Shown: piece after piece, positions 1 through 8,949 of the stretch
Layout: every line of letters begins with the position of its first letter
How positions within the stretch are numbered: position 1 is the stretch's first letter
DNA from: Streptomyces caatingaensis
GTDB taxonomy: Bacteria > Actinomycetota > Actinomycetes > Streptomycetales > Streptomycetaceae
Reading direction: 5' to 3'
Length of the DNA: 64,000 nucleotides
Assembly: GCF_001187435.1 (NCBI RefSeq)
Contig: NZ_LFXA01000013.1
Span: 287,254-351,253, forward strand
Notes under the pieces: model-generated
Databases searched by the model: none
What the model was told of the DNA's origin: nothing
What the model saw: only the letters and a program-made list of their open reading frames with translations
Program-made: the position numbers and the translations under genes

Positions 1-1234
1 CCGCGCCGTCGATCACCTGGTAGGCGGCGCCGAGCGCGGGTGCGAAGGTGGCTCCCGTGCCGACTCCGCGCACCAACAGCCAGAAGGCCAGCCACAGTTG
101 GCCGCTCTCCGCGTCGATCTGCGTATAGGCCAGGGTGCCGACGCCGGCCAGGGCCATGCCGACAGGGACGACGCCGCGCGCCCCGAAGCGGTCGGTGAGG
201 CGGCCGACGAACGGCAGCACCAGCGCCGCCCCCAGGCCCTGCGGCGCCACGACCAGCCCGGCGTGCACCGGGCCCTCGCCCCTGGCGATCTGGTCGAACA
301 GCGGCAGGAGGAACAGCCCGCTGTTGACCGTGAACCCCAGGAGGAAGAGCGTCACCGTGCACAGCGCGAACCGGCGGTTGCGGAAGAGCCTGAGGTCGAT
401 GAGCGGCTCGGCGGCGGTGCGCAGCGCGTGGACCGCGTAACCGGTCAGCAGCGCGGCGCCGACGGCGAGCGGCACGATCACCGCAGGCGAGCCCGCCGCG
501 GCGCCCGCGCCCGCCTGCGAGAGGCCGTAGACGAGGACCCCCAGGCCCGGGGAGAGCAGCGCGAAGCCCGGGGCGTCGAAGCGCGCGGTGCTCCTGGCGG
601 TGCCGGCAGGCGTGGGCGCGGGGGCGCTGTCCGGGTGGTCGGCGGGTACCGTGCGGCGGGCCAGCAGCAGCGCGGCCGCGCCGATCGGCAGGTTGAGGAA
701 GAACAGCCAGCGCCAGCCCGCGAGTTCGACGATCCCGCCGCCGAGGACCGGCCCGAAGACGGGGGCGAGCATCATCGGGATCTGCACCAGGCTCATGACC
801 CGGCCCACCCTGCGCGGCCCGGCCGTGCGCGCGATCAGCGTCTGTGCCACGGGCTCGATCAGCCCGCCGGCGAACCCCTGCACGACGCGGAAGACGATGA
901 GGCTCTCCGCCGACCACGCGAGTCCGGACAGCGCGGAGGCGAGGAGGAACAGCGCCAGGCAGGCCGTCCACATCCGCTTGCCGCCGAACCGGTCGACCGC
1001 CCACCCCGACAGGGGGATGGCCGCGGCCATCGCGAGCATGTACCCGGCGCCGATCCACTGGATGGTGGTCAGCGGCGACCGGAGACTGCCCGCGATCCGG
1101 TCCACGCCGACGCTGACGATCGTCGTGTCCAGCAGGGCGAGGAAGGCACCGAGGATCAGCACCCCGCAGGCCAGCACCAAGGACCGGTCGACCCGTTCCT
1201 CCGCCGCCCCGTCCCCCTCACGCGCTTCGACCAT
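1..1234 (-). CDS. DHA2-type MFS drug exporter (C-terminus cut by window edge)
   Basis: Minus-strand reading frame open from an ATG at 1234 to the window edge, about 411 codons. The start is supported by GGAGG about 10 bases upstream. The protein begins with a short charged tail, then a hydrophobic helix ending in LLDTTIVSVG, a form of the motif near TM1 of 14-helix DHA2/EmrB-QacA exporters. Later parts include the inter-helix motif SGWAVDRFGGKRM, the antiporter-type segment PVFGPVLGGGIVELAGWRWLF, and repeated hydrophobic helices. Such proteins sit in the inner membrane and export drugs or metabolites using the proton gradient. About 70-100 C-terminal residues are missing because the window ends. 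The substrate cannot be read from sequence, and no regulator gene is adjacent inside the window. Confidence 0.88.
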   Translation of the reverse strand, partial: MVEAREGDGAAEERVDRSLVLACGVLILGAFLALLDTTIVSVGVDRIAGSLRSPLTTIQWIGAGYMLAMAAAIPLSGWAVDRFGGKRMWTACLALFLLASALSGLAWSAESLIVFRVVQGFAGGLIEPVAQTLIARTAGPRRVGRVMSLVQIPMMLAPVFGPVLGGGIVELAGWRWLFFLNLPIGAAALLLARRTVPADHPDSAPAPTPAGTARSTARFDAPGFALLSPGLGVLVYGLSQAGAGAAAGSPAVIVPLAVGAALLTGYAVHALRTAAEPLIDLRLFRNRRFALCTVTLFLLGFTVNSGLFLLPLFDQIARGEGPVHAGLVVAPQGLGAALVLPFVGRLTDRFGARGVVPVGMALAGVGTLAYTQIDAESGQLWLAFWLLVRGVGTGATFAPALGAAYQVIDGA

Positions 1235-1546
1235 GGAACGCAACCTCCGCTCTACGACCTTGAGTTCATGAGACCTCGGGCGCGGAGCTCGCCCGAGGCA
1301 ACCTTAGACGATCGCGGCGTGGATCCCGGCCGGGCGCGGTGGGGGGAGGCAGCGCAGGGGGCGGTGCCCGGTGGGGCGCACGAGCGACAACGGGGCGGCC
1401 CGCGAGGCGGGGCGGACGGAATCGGAAACTTCGCTTTCGGCTGTGCAGAATGCTCGGTTGGCCGATTCCTTTCGTGACAGCACCATCCGGCGCTCATAAG
1501 GTCGGCGCACACGTCTCGCGCACCTTTTCGCACCCCGGAGGATGAG
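1235..1546. other. divergent intergenic region
   Basis: About 312 bases between the exporter (leftward) and the secreted protein (rightward). It should hold both promoters, but I see no clear -35/-10 pair or long palindrome. The only firm elements are the ribosome binding sites at each edge. Confidence 0.4.
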
Positions 1547-1870
1547 TTGGCGAAGCGAATCGCGATGGGAGTTTCCGCCGTCGCACTGATGGGATCGAGT
1601 CTCCTCGTGGCGCCGGCGGCGGCCGAGGCCGCCACCCAGGAAGCGTCCGTCCAGGCCGGCTGCCAAACCTGGTACGACAATGCGGGGCCCGGCGGAGCGC
1701 GGCGCTTCCACGCCAAGTGCGCGGGAACCCGCCTGCACGTGAAGGCATTCATCTACTGCAGCGACGGTTCGTACTCCGAAGGTCCGTGGCGATTCGAGTA
1801 CCAGAAGGCCGAATGCCCCTCCGGAGTCAGAGGCGGATCAGGCTGGTACGAGAAGAGGAAGGTGGAGTGA
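1547..1870 (+). CDS. small secreted protein of unknown function
   Basis: A 107-residue protein starting at TTG, chosen because GGAG lies at 1538-1541 and the frame then encodes a classic Sec signal peptide. That peptide is MAKR, a hydrophobic stretch of about 18 residues, then APAAAEA, with cleavage likely near residue 28. An ATG five bases earlier is in another frame. The mature part, about 79 residues, has four Cys (roughly residues 39, 55, 67 and 89), which could form two disulfides, and is rich in Tyr, Trp, Lys and Arg. I do not recognise a named domain; small Cys-paired exported proteins of this type are common in Streptomyces. It is followed at once by a strong hairpin terminator, so it is probably monocistronic. 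Confidence 0.75.
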   Translation: MAKRIAMGVSAVALMGSSLLVAPAAAEAATQEASVQAGCQTWYDNAGPGGARRFHAKCAGTRLHVKAFIYCSDGSYSEGPWRFEYQKAECPSGVRGGSGWYEKRKVE

Positions 1871-1896
1871 CACGCTCCCGCCTTTCTTTCCGCCTG

Positions 1897-1942
1897 GAAT
1901 GCGGGTCCTCGGCCAATACCGGCCGGGGCCCCGCATTCTTTA
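1897..1942 (+). terminator. hairpin terminator after the secreted protein gene
   Basis: Stem GAATGCGGG (1897-1905) pairs perfectly with CCCGCATTC (1930-1938). The inner arms also pair through GGCC, and TTTA follows. It lies 27 bases after the stop codon. This is one of the most convincing Rho-independent terminators in the window. Confidence 0.75.
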
Positions 1943-2032
1943 TGCGAGGGCCGCGGGGTCCGCGGTGCCGTGCGGCGGCCGCCACCGGGGCGCGCCCCCG
2001 GAACAACCCGGCCCCCGAGTGTGGCGCCCGCT

Positions 2033-2071
2033 CTCCCCGCCGAGGGGGCCGTCGGCCCCTTCGGCGGGGAG
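2033..2071. terminator. 39-base near-perfect hairpin, probable bidirectional terminator
   Basis: Two 19-base arms pair at 18 of 19 positions around a single-base centre at 2052. No T-tract follows, which is common for actinobacterial terminators. It separates the secreted-protein gene from the promoter region of the following block. Confidence 0.55.
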
Positions 2072-2145
2072 CGGTCGAAGACTTTCGAATGCCGATACCG
2101 GGCGGCGCATTCATATGAGAGAAGCATCGCTTTCCGGCCAGCACC

Positions 2146-2195
2146 CCGTTCAAAATTGAACGGTTGACGTGAGTCGATCAGCCGTGCGCTATATT
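2146..2195 (+). promoter_or_regulatory. palindromic operator abutting a candidate promoter
   Basis: CCGTTCAAAATTGAACGG (2146-2163) is an 8+2+8 perfect inverted repeat. It directly abuts TTGACG (2164-2169), a good -35 box, and TATATT (2190-2195) is the best -10 box, though the 20-base spacing is long. A repressor bound to the palindrome would block the -35 element. The regulator is not encoded nearby. Confidence 0.5.
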
Positions 2196-2663
2196 CGACG
2201 AGGCGCCGCGTCCGTGAGGGAACGTCAGACCGACGTTCACACGGAACGCGCGTGGGGTGCGGTATTCACCGCACCCCGGAAGCGGGCCTCGAGCCACCCA
2301 TTCTCGTGGGCCCCCGCGCCCACGCAGTGTCTTCGTCAACCCTAGGCAAGGCCACATGTCCGTCCACCCGCCATCGGACCCGTTACCGTCGTTCCCCGCT
2401 CACCACCCGCCTTCCGCGCGCCCGCTTTTCCGCGCGCCGGCCGGCCCGCTTTCCCGGGGCCGCGTCCCACTGCACCGGTGGCCCCACCGGCGCCCCCACC
2501 TTCTTCTCTTCTCCCCGTGAGGAACGACGCGGGACCACTCCGCGACGCGGGCCGCGCATGACGGCAGCCGCTCTCCTCATCTCGTCGCAGTGCCGACGAC
2601 ATCACCTTTCCCTCCGTTCCGACCGTGTGCCTGTGGGGGCGCTCTCTTCCCGGTCGGCGGACC

Positions 2664-3953
2664 ATGAATCGCAAGGGAATTAGCCCTCCTGTGAACCCTG
2701 TTGATACGGACGTACGCGACCGCGCCCGTCCGCTGTTGATACGCAACCACGACTTCGCCCGGGTGTGGGGTGCGCAACTGCTGAGCCAGAGCGCGACCCG
2801 CATGTACCAGATGGCCGTCATGTGGTGGCTCCTCGGCGAGGTCACCGCGGACGGACGCGGCCTCGCCTCCGGCCTGCTGCTGGCCTGCGCGGCGCTGCCG
2901 CCCGTGCTGTGCGCCCCGTGGATCGCCCGCGCGATAGCCCGGCACCCCAGTCGCGGCGTGCTGCGGTCGTCGGTGTCGGCGGCCGCCGTGCTGGCAGCCG
3001 CGATCGCCGCGTACGCCGCCCCGGCCGACCTCCCGCTGCTCGCCGTCTACCCGGTGATGCTCGGACTGGCCGCCTGCCAGGCCCTGTTCGACCCGTGCCT
3101 GTCCAAGGCCGTACCGGAGCTGGTCGACGACGCGGACATCGAGGACGCCACCGCCTTCGAGCAGTCGACGTTCTCCATGGTGGGCATGGCGGGCGCGCTG
3201 CTCGGCGCCGCGCTCGTCGAACAGGTCGGCCTGGCGGGCGTGGCGGCGGCCGGGGCGCTGGCCTACCTCGGCGCGGCCCTGCTGGTGACCCGCGCCCGCT
3301 TCACCCCCCTCCCCGCGGCGGACGACGAGGGGACACAGGGCGGACTCGCCCGGACCTGGCGGATGCTGGCCGGACTGCCCTTCATCCGCCTGGCGCTGAT
3401 CTGCTTCGCGGCGGCCAACTTCTTCATCAACGCGACCTTCCTCGTCCTGCCGCTGTACACCAAGAACGTCCTGGACGCGCCGGCCCTCACCCTGGGCGTG
3501 CTGGAGGGCTCCCTCTGGCTGGGCATGCTGCTCGGCATCTTCACCGGCGGCCGGCTGCCGGGCCACCCGGGCCACATCGGCGCCGCGTGCATCGCCCTGT
3601 TCGGCGCCTCCCTGATCCTGCCCGGACTCGTCGCCGACCGCGAGCTGTTCGTGGCGTGCCTGATCGTCGCGGGCTGGGCGGTCGGAGCGACGAACGTGGT
3701 GTTCGTGGCGCTGTTCCAGCGCAGCGTGCCGGCGGCGGCGCGGCCGGCCTTCTTCGCCGCGATGCTCGCGCTGCTCGGGGCGAGCTTCCCGCTGGCCGCC
3801 CTCGCCTTCGGCCTCATCGGCGACGTGGTGTCGCCCCAAGTCCTGTGCCTGACACAGGCGGTGGGCCTGCTGCCCGTCGCCGCGCTGCTCTTCGCCCGCG
3901 CGCGCTCGGCGGCCGGGACCGACGACGAGGCGTCCGCGACCGACGCCCGCTGA
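2664..3953 (+). CDS. MFS transporter, 12-helix exporter
   Basis: An integral membrane protein of about 429 residues from ATG 2664; GTG 2691, with AAGGGA 12 bases upstream, is an equally possible start. The first helix begins after LLIRNHDFARVWGAQLLSQ, the typical N-terminus of EntS-like MFS exporters. Eleven or twelve hydrophobic helices follow, with a central cytoplasmic loop near residues 210-230 (TRARFTPLPAADDEG). The C-terminal tail is hydrophilic. Position at the head of the block with GNAT, LuxE and LuxC/PaaK genes on the same strand suggests that it exports the product of that pathway. The gap to the next gene is 78 bases and holds no obvious terminator, so co-transcription is likely. 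Substrate unknown. Confidence 0.85.
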   Translation: MNRKGISPPVNPVDTDVRDRARPLLIRNHDFARVWGAQLLSQSATRMYQMAVMWWLLGEVTADGRGLASGLLLACAALPPVLCAPWIARAIARHPSRGVLRSSVSAAAVLAAAIAAYAAPADLPLLAVYPVMLGLAACQALFDPCLSKAVPELVDDADIEDATAFEQSTFSMVGMAGALLGAALVEQVGLAGVAAAGALAYLGAALLVTRARFTPLPAADDEGTQGGLARTWRMLAGLPFIRLALICFAAANFFINATFLVLPLYTKNVLDAPALTLGVLEGSLWLGMLLGIFTGGRLPGHPGHIGAACIALFGASLILPGLVADRELFVACLIVAGWAVGATNVVFVALFQRSVPAAARPAFFAAMLALLGASFPLAALAFGLIGDVVSPQVLCLTQAVGLLPVAALLFARARSAAGTDDEASATDAR

Positions 3954-4031
3954 AACCGGCACCCCTTTTCCTCCTTCACTTCTCGACTTCTTCGACTTCT
4001 TCGGCGCTTCGCGTCGGCGAACGGAGTTCCT

Positions 4032-5213
4032 GTGACGCAATTACTGCCCCGGACCACCGGGCACGGCCCGGTACTGATCGACACCGCCGGCCTCCGCGAC
4101 GTGGCCGCCCTCCGCCAGCTGTACTTCGCCGTGTACGGCCCGTCCTATCCGCTGCGGCTGGGCACCGACCCGGCCGCGATGACGGCCGCGCTCCAGGCAC
4201 CCGGCGTGCGCTGGCTGGTCGCCCGGCACGCCGAGTCCGGCGACGTCATCGGCTCGGCGGTGCTGCGCGGTGACGCGGCCGCACGGGTCGGCAAGGTCGA
4301 GGGCCTCGCCGTGCACCCCGGCCACGCCGGCGCGGGCATCGCCCGCGCCCTGCTGTCCGGCCTGTGCGAGGGCGCGTTCGGCCCGGACGGCGAACTGGAC
4401 TCGGTGTACGCGACCGCCCGCTGCGTCTCCCCGGTGCCCCAACGGGCCCTGATGCGGCACGGGTTCCGGCCGATGGGCCTGCTGCCGGGCGCGGTGGAGC
4501 TCCGCGGCCGCGAAACCCTGGCCCTGGTGATCCGCCACCGCGACGGCGTGCTCGCCCGGCGCGCGCCGGTCCCCGAAGTGCCCGCGCAGATCCTGCCGTT
4601 GCTGGAGGCGGCGGGCCGCGCCGCCGGCCCCCTGGGCTACGAGGACGTCCGGCCGCTCCCCGCGCCGCCGCGGGCGTGCCCGCGTCCGGGCGCGGAGCCG
4701 ATCGAGGTGATCCGGGCCGCGTCCTTCGTACGCCGCCGGTACGCGCAGCACACCGGCGGCGGGGCCCCCTCGCTGCCGCTGAGCCCGCCCGACGTGCTGC
4801 TCACCCCGGCGGACGGCCGCTTCGAGGCGTACGGCGTGATCGACGACGAAGGCGGCTGCGGCACCCTGCTCGACATCCTCCCCTCCACCGCCGCGCCGGG
4901 CGAGGCGCTCGGCGACGTGGTGCACGCCATGGCCCGGCACGGCGCCGCGTACGTCGAGACGCTGCTGCCGCTGGCCGACCGCGAGCGCCTGGAGCACTAC
5001 CTGGCGCACGGCTTCGTCCCCAGCGCGCTGTACCCGGCGATGCGGCACGACGACGGGCTGTGGCACGACCACGTCGTCCTCACGCACGCCGCCGGCCGCC
5101 CGGACTTCCGCGCCCTGGACGCCGACGCCGTGTTCACGCCCTACGTGGAGCAGTACAGCCGGTCCTGGACCGCGACCTACCTCGACACCTTCACCCCGGA
5201 GCCCCCGCGATGA
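4032..5213 (+). CDS. GNAT-family N-acetyltransferase, double-domain
   Basis: 393 residues from GTG 4032, with ACGGAG seven bases upstream. The N-terminal half is a clear GNAT fold. GKVEGLAVHPGHAGAGIARALL matches motif A, in which the GHAGAG loop binds the pyrophosphate of acetyl-CoA. It is followed by VYATARCVSPVPQRALMRHGF, the motif-B helix with the usual N-terminal asparagine position replaced. The C-terminal half (about 230-393) is weaker but also GNAT-like, ending in ERLEHYLAHGFVPSALYP. Two-domain GNATs often acylate small molecules. The stop codon overlaps the start of the LuxE gene (ATGA), so the two are translationally coupled and probably serve one pathway, perhaps acylating an amine made from the LuxE/LuxC aldehyde (inference). 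Confidence 0.8.
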   Translation: MTQLLPRTTGHGPVLIDTAGLRDVAALRQLYFAVYGPSYPLRLGTDPAAMTAALQAPGVRWLVARHAESGDVIGSAVLRGDAAARVGKVEGLAVHPGHAGAGIARALLSGLCEGAFGPDGELDSVYATARCVSPVPQRALMRHGFRPMGLLPGAVELRGRETLALVIRHRDGVLARRAPVPEVPAQILPLLEAAGRAAGPLGYEDVRPLPAPPRACPRPGAEPIEVIRAASFVRRRYAQHTGGGAPSLPLSPPDVLLTPADGRFEAYGVIDDEGGCGTLLDILPSTAAPGEALGDVVHAMARHGAAYVETLLPLADRERLEHYLAHGFVPSALYPAMRHDDGLWHDHVVLTHAAGRPDFRALDADAVFTPYVEQYSRSWTATYLDTFTPEPPR

Positions 5214-6400
5214 CCACACCCGACCCGGCCCCGCACGCGAAGTACTTCGCCCCGCTGCCGGTGCCCGACGCCGGGCGCCTGCCGCACCTGCAACGGCTCG
5301 GCGACCTCCGCACCCCCTACGCCACCGGCCCCGACATCGACGCCCTGTTCGTGCGGGCCCTCACCGAGGTCAACACCTGGCACGCCGAACGGTCCGACTT
5401 CTACGGCCACGTGTGGCGCGCCCACGGCGAACCCGCCCTGCGCACCGCCGCCGACGCCGCGCGGCTCCCGCTGACGCACGCCAACTTCTTCAAGACCCAC
5501 GTGGTGAAGTCGATCCCCGACGAGGACGTTGCGGCGCACTTCACCTCCTCGGGGACGACCGGCCAGAAGTCGCAGATGTTCTTCGACTCCTGGTCGATCG
5601 GCTCGGTGATGCGCATGGCCGCGTTCGTCCTGGACCACTACGGCTTCGTCACCCCCGACCGGCCCGCCAACTACCTGCTCTACAGCTACGAGCCCGCCGT
5701 CGGCCTCAAGCTCGGCACCGCCTTCACCGACGACTTCCTGTGCGACATGGCCCCGGTCAACCGGCGTGCCTACGCGCTGCGTTCGGTCGGGGACGAGCAC
5801 GTCTTCGACCCCTTCGGCTGCGTCGAGACCCTCGTGCGCTACGCCGAGGAGGACCTGCCGGTGCGCCTGCTGGGCTTCCCGTCGTTCCTGTGGTTCACCC
5901 TGGAGCGGATGCGCGCCCTGGGCGTTCCGCCGCTGAAGCTGCGCGCCGACTCGTTCGTCTACCTCGGCGGCGGCTGGAAGGGCCACGCCGGCCGCCGGAT
6001 CGGCAAGTTCGAGCTGTACGACCGGATCGAGGAGCAGCTCGGCATCCCGCACGAGCGGGTGCGCGACAGCTACGGCGCCGTCGAGCACGGCGTCACGTAC
6101 GCCGAGTGCGCCCGGCACCGTCTGCACGCCCCGGTCTGGTCGCGGGTCTTCGCCCGGCACGTGACCACCCTGGACCCGCTGCCGTACGGCGAACGGGGCT
6201 TCCTGCACTGCGTGTCGCCGTTCATGACGTCGGTGCCCGTGCACAGCGTGCTCATGGGGGACCTGGTCTCCGTGCACCCCGGATCCGCGTGCGGCTGCGG
6301 CCTGGAGACCGACTGGTTCGAGATCCACGGCCGCGCCGGCACCAGCACCAACCGCAGCTGCGCCGTCGCCGCTGCCGAACTCATGAAGGGAGCGGCGTGA
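5210..6400 (+). CDS. LuxE-type acyl-protein synthetase
   Basis: 396 residues from ATG 5210, which overlaps the preceding stop. The family (LuxE, acyl-protein synthetase/acyl-CoA reductase-like) activates a carboxylic acid with ATP and transfers the acyl group to a Cys before reduction by LuxC. Visible landmarks are HFTSSGTTGQKSQMFFD near residues 105-120, the adenylate-forming P-loop-like segment; FVYLGGGWKGHAGRRI; DSYGAVEHGVTYAEC; and the C-terminal metal-type motif GSACGCGLETDWFEIHGR near residue 370. Length agrees with LuxE proteins (about 370-400). The stop overlaps the start of the next gene, a LuxC/PaaK fusion, so partnership with that reductase is very likely. No luciferase genes are present, hence the aldehyde is probably a biosynthetic intermediate. 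Confidence 0.88.
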   Translation: MTTPDPAPHAKYFAPLPVPDAGRLPHLQRLGDLRTPYATGPDIDALFVRALTEVNTWHAERSDFYGHVWRAHGEPALRTAADAARLPLTHANFFKTHVVKSIPDEDVAAHFTSSGTTGQKSQMFFDSWSIGSVMRMAAFVLDHYGFVTPDRPANYLLYSYEPAVGLKLGTAFTDDFLCDMAPVNRRAYALRSVGDEHVFDPFGCVETLVRYAEEDLPVRLLGFPSFLWFTLERMRALGVPPLKLRADSFVYLGGGWKGHAGRRIGKFELYDRIEEQLGIPHERVRDSYGAVEHGVTYAECARHRLHAPVWSRVFARHVTTLDPLPYGERGFLHCVSPFMTSVPVHSVLMGDLVSVHPGSACGCGLETDWFEIHGRAGTSTNRSCAVAAAELMKGAA

Positions 6401-8949
6401 TGGCCGAGCGGACGAACGAGCACAAGAACCATCTCTGGCAGGGGCGTTGGGTCGACGACGCCGAGGCCGGGAAGCTGCTGGCCGAACTGCCGGCCCTGGC
6501 CGGCGAGGAGCTGGCGCGGCCGCTGCCGGCCCGGCAGGTCGTCGCCGCCTGCGACCGGCTGTCGCGCCTGCTGTCCGACGCGGACGGGGACCTGCACCGC
6601 CGTCTGGCGGCGCACCTGGTCGGCTCGGGCGCGGACGAGGAGTCGGCCCGCCGGAGTCTGGCGGAGATCGCCGAGTTCCTCAGCCGTGACGGCCTGGAGC
6701 GCAAGCTGGCCGTGGAGCTGGGCGGCACCGACCCGGAGAGCCTGCGGCGCACCGACTTCCGCGCCCCGGTGTTCGAGTCGTGGGCGCCGGTGGGCCTGCT
6801 GGCGCACGTCACGGCCGGCAACGACCCGATCGTCGGCGTCTTCAGCGCGGTCGAGGGCCTGCTCGCCGGCAACGTCAACGTCCTCAAGACCAGCGGCGGC
6901 GGCTCGCTGTTCACGCATCTGCTCCTGGAGGCGCTGGGCGAGCAGGACCCGGACGGGACGATCGCGTCCCGGCTGGTCGTGCTGCGCTTCTCCTCGTCCC
7001 GCACGGACTGGCTGCGGCTGCTGTGCGCCCCGGCGGACGCGGTCGCCGTCTGGGGCGGCGAGGAGGCCGTCGCCGGCGTCTCGGAGCACGTCCCGGCGGG
7101 CTGCCGGCTGATCACCTGGGGCCACCGGATCTCCTTCGCCTACCTGACCGCCGGCGCCTGGGCCGACGAGGAGGTCCTCGACGGCGTCGCGGACAGCGTC
7201 TGCCGCCTGGAACAGCAGGCGTGCTCCAGCCCCCAGGTGGTCTACCTCGACACCGCCGACCGGGCCGAACTGGCCGCGTTCGCCGAGCGGTTGGGCGCGG
7301 CCCTGGACCGGCGCGGCGGCCGCTTCCCGGCCGCGCGGCCCGACGTGCCCGAGCAGGCGGAGATCACCACCACGCTGCTGGTCGCCCGCAGCGAGGAGCA
7401 CCTGGGCCTGACGAGGACGTACGAGAGCCCCGACGGCGCCTGGCGCGTCCTGGTCGACCACCGCTCCGCCCTGCGCGCCTCGCCGCTGTACCGCACGGTG
7501 TGGGTCAAGCCGCTGCCGCGCGAGCAGCTGACCGCCGTGCTGCGGCCGATGCGCCGCTACCTGCAGACCGCCGGCCTGGCCGCGGCCCGCACCGACGTCC
7601 CCGTGCTGGCCGAGCGGCTGTTCACCGCGGGCGTGCTGCGCGTCACCCCGGTCGGCTCGATGCTGGACAGCTACCCGGGCGAGCCGCACGACGGCCTCTA
7701 TCCGCTGCAGCGCTACAGCCGCCGCGTCAGCGTCCGCCTGGACGAGCGCTTCGCCCACGACACCCGCCTGGACGACCTGCACCCGCGCGCCGCCGCGGGA
7801 CCGGCGGCCTGGCAGCGGCCCTCCCCCGCCCTGCCGGTGATGACCAAGGCCGACGTCCAGCGGCTCAACCCGCACATCCCGGCCGGCAAGCAGCAGCTGC
7901 ACATCTGCAGCGGCGGCAGCAGCGGCACCCCGGCCCTGGCCGTCCACGCCTACGCCGACTGGAGGACCCAGCTGCGGCGCGGCGGCGAGGGCCTGGTCGC
8001 CGCCGGCCTGGACGTGCGCACCGACCGGGTGGCCAACCTGCTGTTCGCGGGCGGGATGTACGGCAGCTTCCTGTACGGCAACGGCCTGCTGGAGGAGATC
8101 GGCGCGGCGCAGCTGCCGGTCGCCGGGTCCACGGACTACGCGCGCGACGCGGCCGTCCTGATCCGGCACCGCGCGACGGCGATCCTCGCCATGCCGTCGT
8201 ACGTCTGGCAGTTGTTCCGGCACGCGGGCGACGCCCTGCGCGCCTACGGCGGCATCCGCAAGGTCTTCTACGGCGGGGAGCACTTCGGCGCCGAGCAATG
8301 CCGCCACCTGGCCGAGGAGTTCGGCATCGAGGCGATCCGCGGCTTCGCCTACGGCGGCAGCGACCTGGGCACCATGGGCCACCAGTGCCAGCACGCCGAG
8401 GGCACGGTCTACCACCTGTTCGACGACCTGTTCACCCTGGAGATCCTGGCGATGGACAGCGACGAGCCGGTGGCCCCGGGCGGGACCGGGCGGATCGTCT
8501 TCACCCCGCACACCCGCAGCGCCCCCGCCATCTCCCGCTACGAACAGGGGGACTTGGGACGCTGGGTGGAGGGCGCGTGCGCCTGCGGCCGCACCACGCC
8601 GCGCTTCGAACTGCTGGGCCGCACCGGCGACGTGATCCGCACCGGCACGTACTTCCTCAACTACCGCCGCCTCGCCCGCATCGCCGAGGACCACCTCGGG
8701 TACTGCGGCGAGCTGCAGATGCTCGTCGAGCCGGGGGCCGCCCGGGAGCGCGTCGTCCTGCGCATGAACGGCGCGGACCCCGACGCGGCGACGGCGGCGT
8801 TCCTGGCCCACTACCCCGAGCTGCGGGCGGCCGTCACCGACGAGCGCCTGCTCGACCTGCGGGTCGAGGCGGTCGGCCCGGACGGCTTCGAACGGGCCGC
8901 GAGCAGCGGCAAGTTGCGCACGGTCATCGACCGGCGCCTGGACGCCTGA
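6400..8949 (+). CDS. LuxC acyl-CoA reductase fused to PaaK-like adenylate-forming ligase
   Basis: 849 residues from ATG 6400; an in-frame GTG lies one codon earlier. Residues about 40-455 are a LuxC acyl-CoA reductase. VGLLAHVTAGNDPIVGVFS and NVNVLKTSGGG correspond to the nucleotide-binding part, and EQQACSSPQ carries the expected acyl-thioester Cys (C275). Residues about 470-849 resemble phenylacetate-CoA ligase: CSGGSSGTP (near 503) is the phosphate-binding loop, YGGSDLGTMG the central motif, and RYEQGDLGRW with CACGRTTPRF the C-terminal signature, followed by a PaaK-like lid domain. One chain could therefore activate an acid and reduce the resulting thioester to an aldehyde. LuxC and ligase activities are normally on separate proteins, so the fusion is unusual. 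Its last 26 bases overlap the convergent SGNH gene. Confidence 0.85.
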   Translation: MAERTNEHKNHLWQGRWVDDAEAGKLLAELPALAGEELARPLPARQVVAACDRLSRLLSDADGDLHRRLAAHLVGSGADEESARRSLAEIAEFLSRDGLERKLAVELGGTDPESLRRTDFRAPVFESWAPVGLLAHVTAGNDPIVGVFSAVEGLLAGNVNVLKTSGGGSLFTHLLLEALGEQDPDGTIASRLVVLRFSSSRTDWLRLLCAPADAVAVWGGEEAVAGVSEHVPAGCRLITWGHRISFAYLTAGAWADEEVLDGVADSVCRLEQQACSSPQVVYLDTADRAELAAFAERLGAALDRRGGRFPAARPDVPEQAEITTTLLVARSEEHLGLTRTYESPDGAWRVLVDHRSALRASPLYRTVWVKPLPREQLTAVLRPMRRYLQTAGLAAARTDVPVLAERLFTAGVLRVTPVGSMLDSYPGEPHDGLYPLQRYSRRVSVRLDERFAHDTRLDDLHPRAAAGPAAWQRPSPALPVMTKADVQRLNPHIPAGKQQLHICSGGSSGTPALAVHAYADWRTQLRRGGEGLVAAGLDVRTDRVANLLFAGGMYGSFLYGNGLLEEIGAAQLPVAGSTDYARDAAVLIRHRATAILAMPSYVWQLFRHAGDALRAYGGIRKVFYGGEHFGAEQCRHLAEEFGIEAIRGFAYGGSDLGTMGHQCQHAEGTVYHLFDDLFTLEILAMDSDEPVAPGGTGRIVFTPHTRSAPAISRYEQGDLGRWVEGACACGRTTPRFELLGRTGDVIRTGTYFLNYRRLARIAEDHLGYCGELQMLVEPGAARERVVLRMNGADPDAATAAFLAHYPELRAAVTDERLLDLRVEAVGPDGFERAASSGKLRTVIDRRLDA

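Larger units (their letters stand above)
1943..2663. other. long non-coding leader region before the MFS/Lux block
   Basis: About 720 bases without a convincing gene. It contains a very long hairpin at 2033-2071, a palindrome-promoter unit at 2146-2195, and a perfect nine-base stem GGGGTGCGG/CCGCACCCC with a six-base loop at 2254-2277. If the promoter is right, the downstream mRNA has an untranslated leader of roughly 460 bases. Confidence 0.5.

Noticed and set aside
98..1477. Plus-strand 459-codon frame at the left end
   Set aside because: Its product is Gln/Arg/Ala-rich without domains and lies opposite the clear DHA2 exporter on the minus strand.
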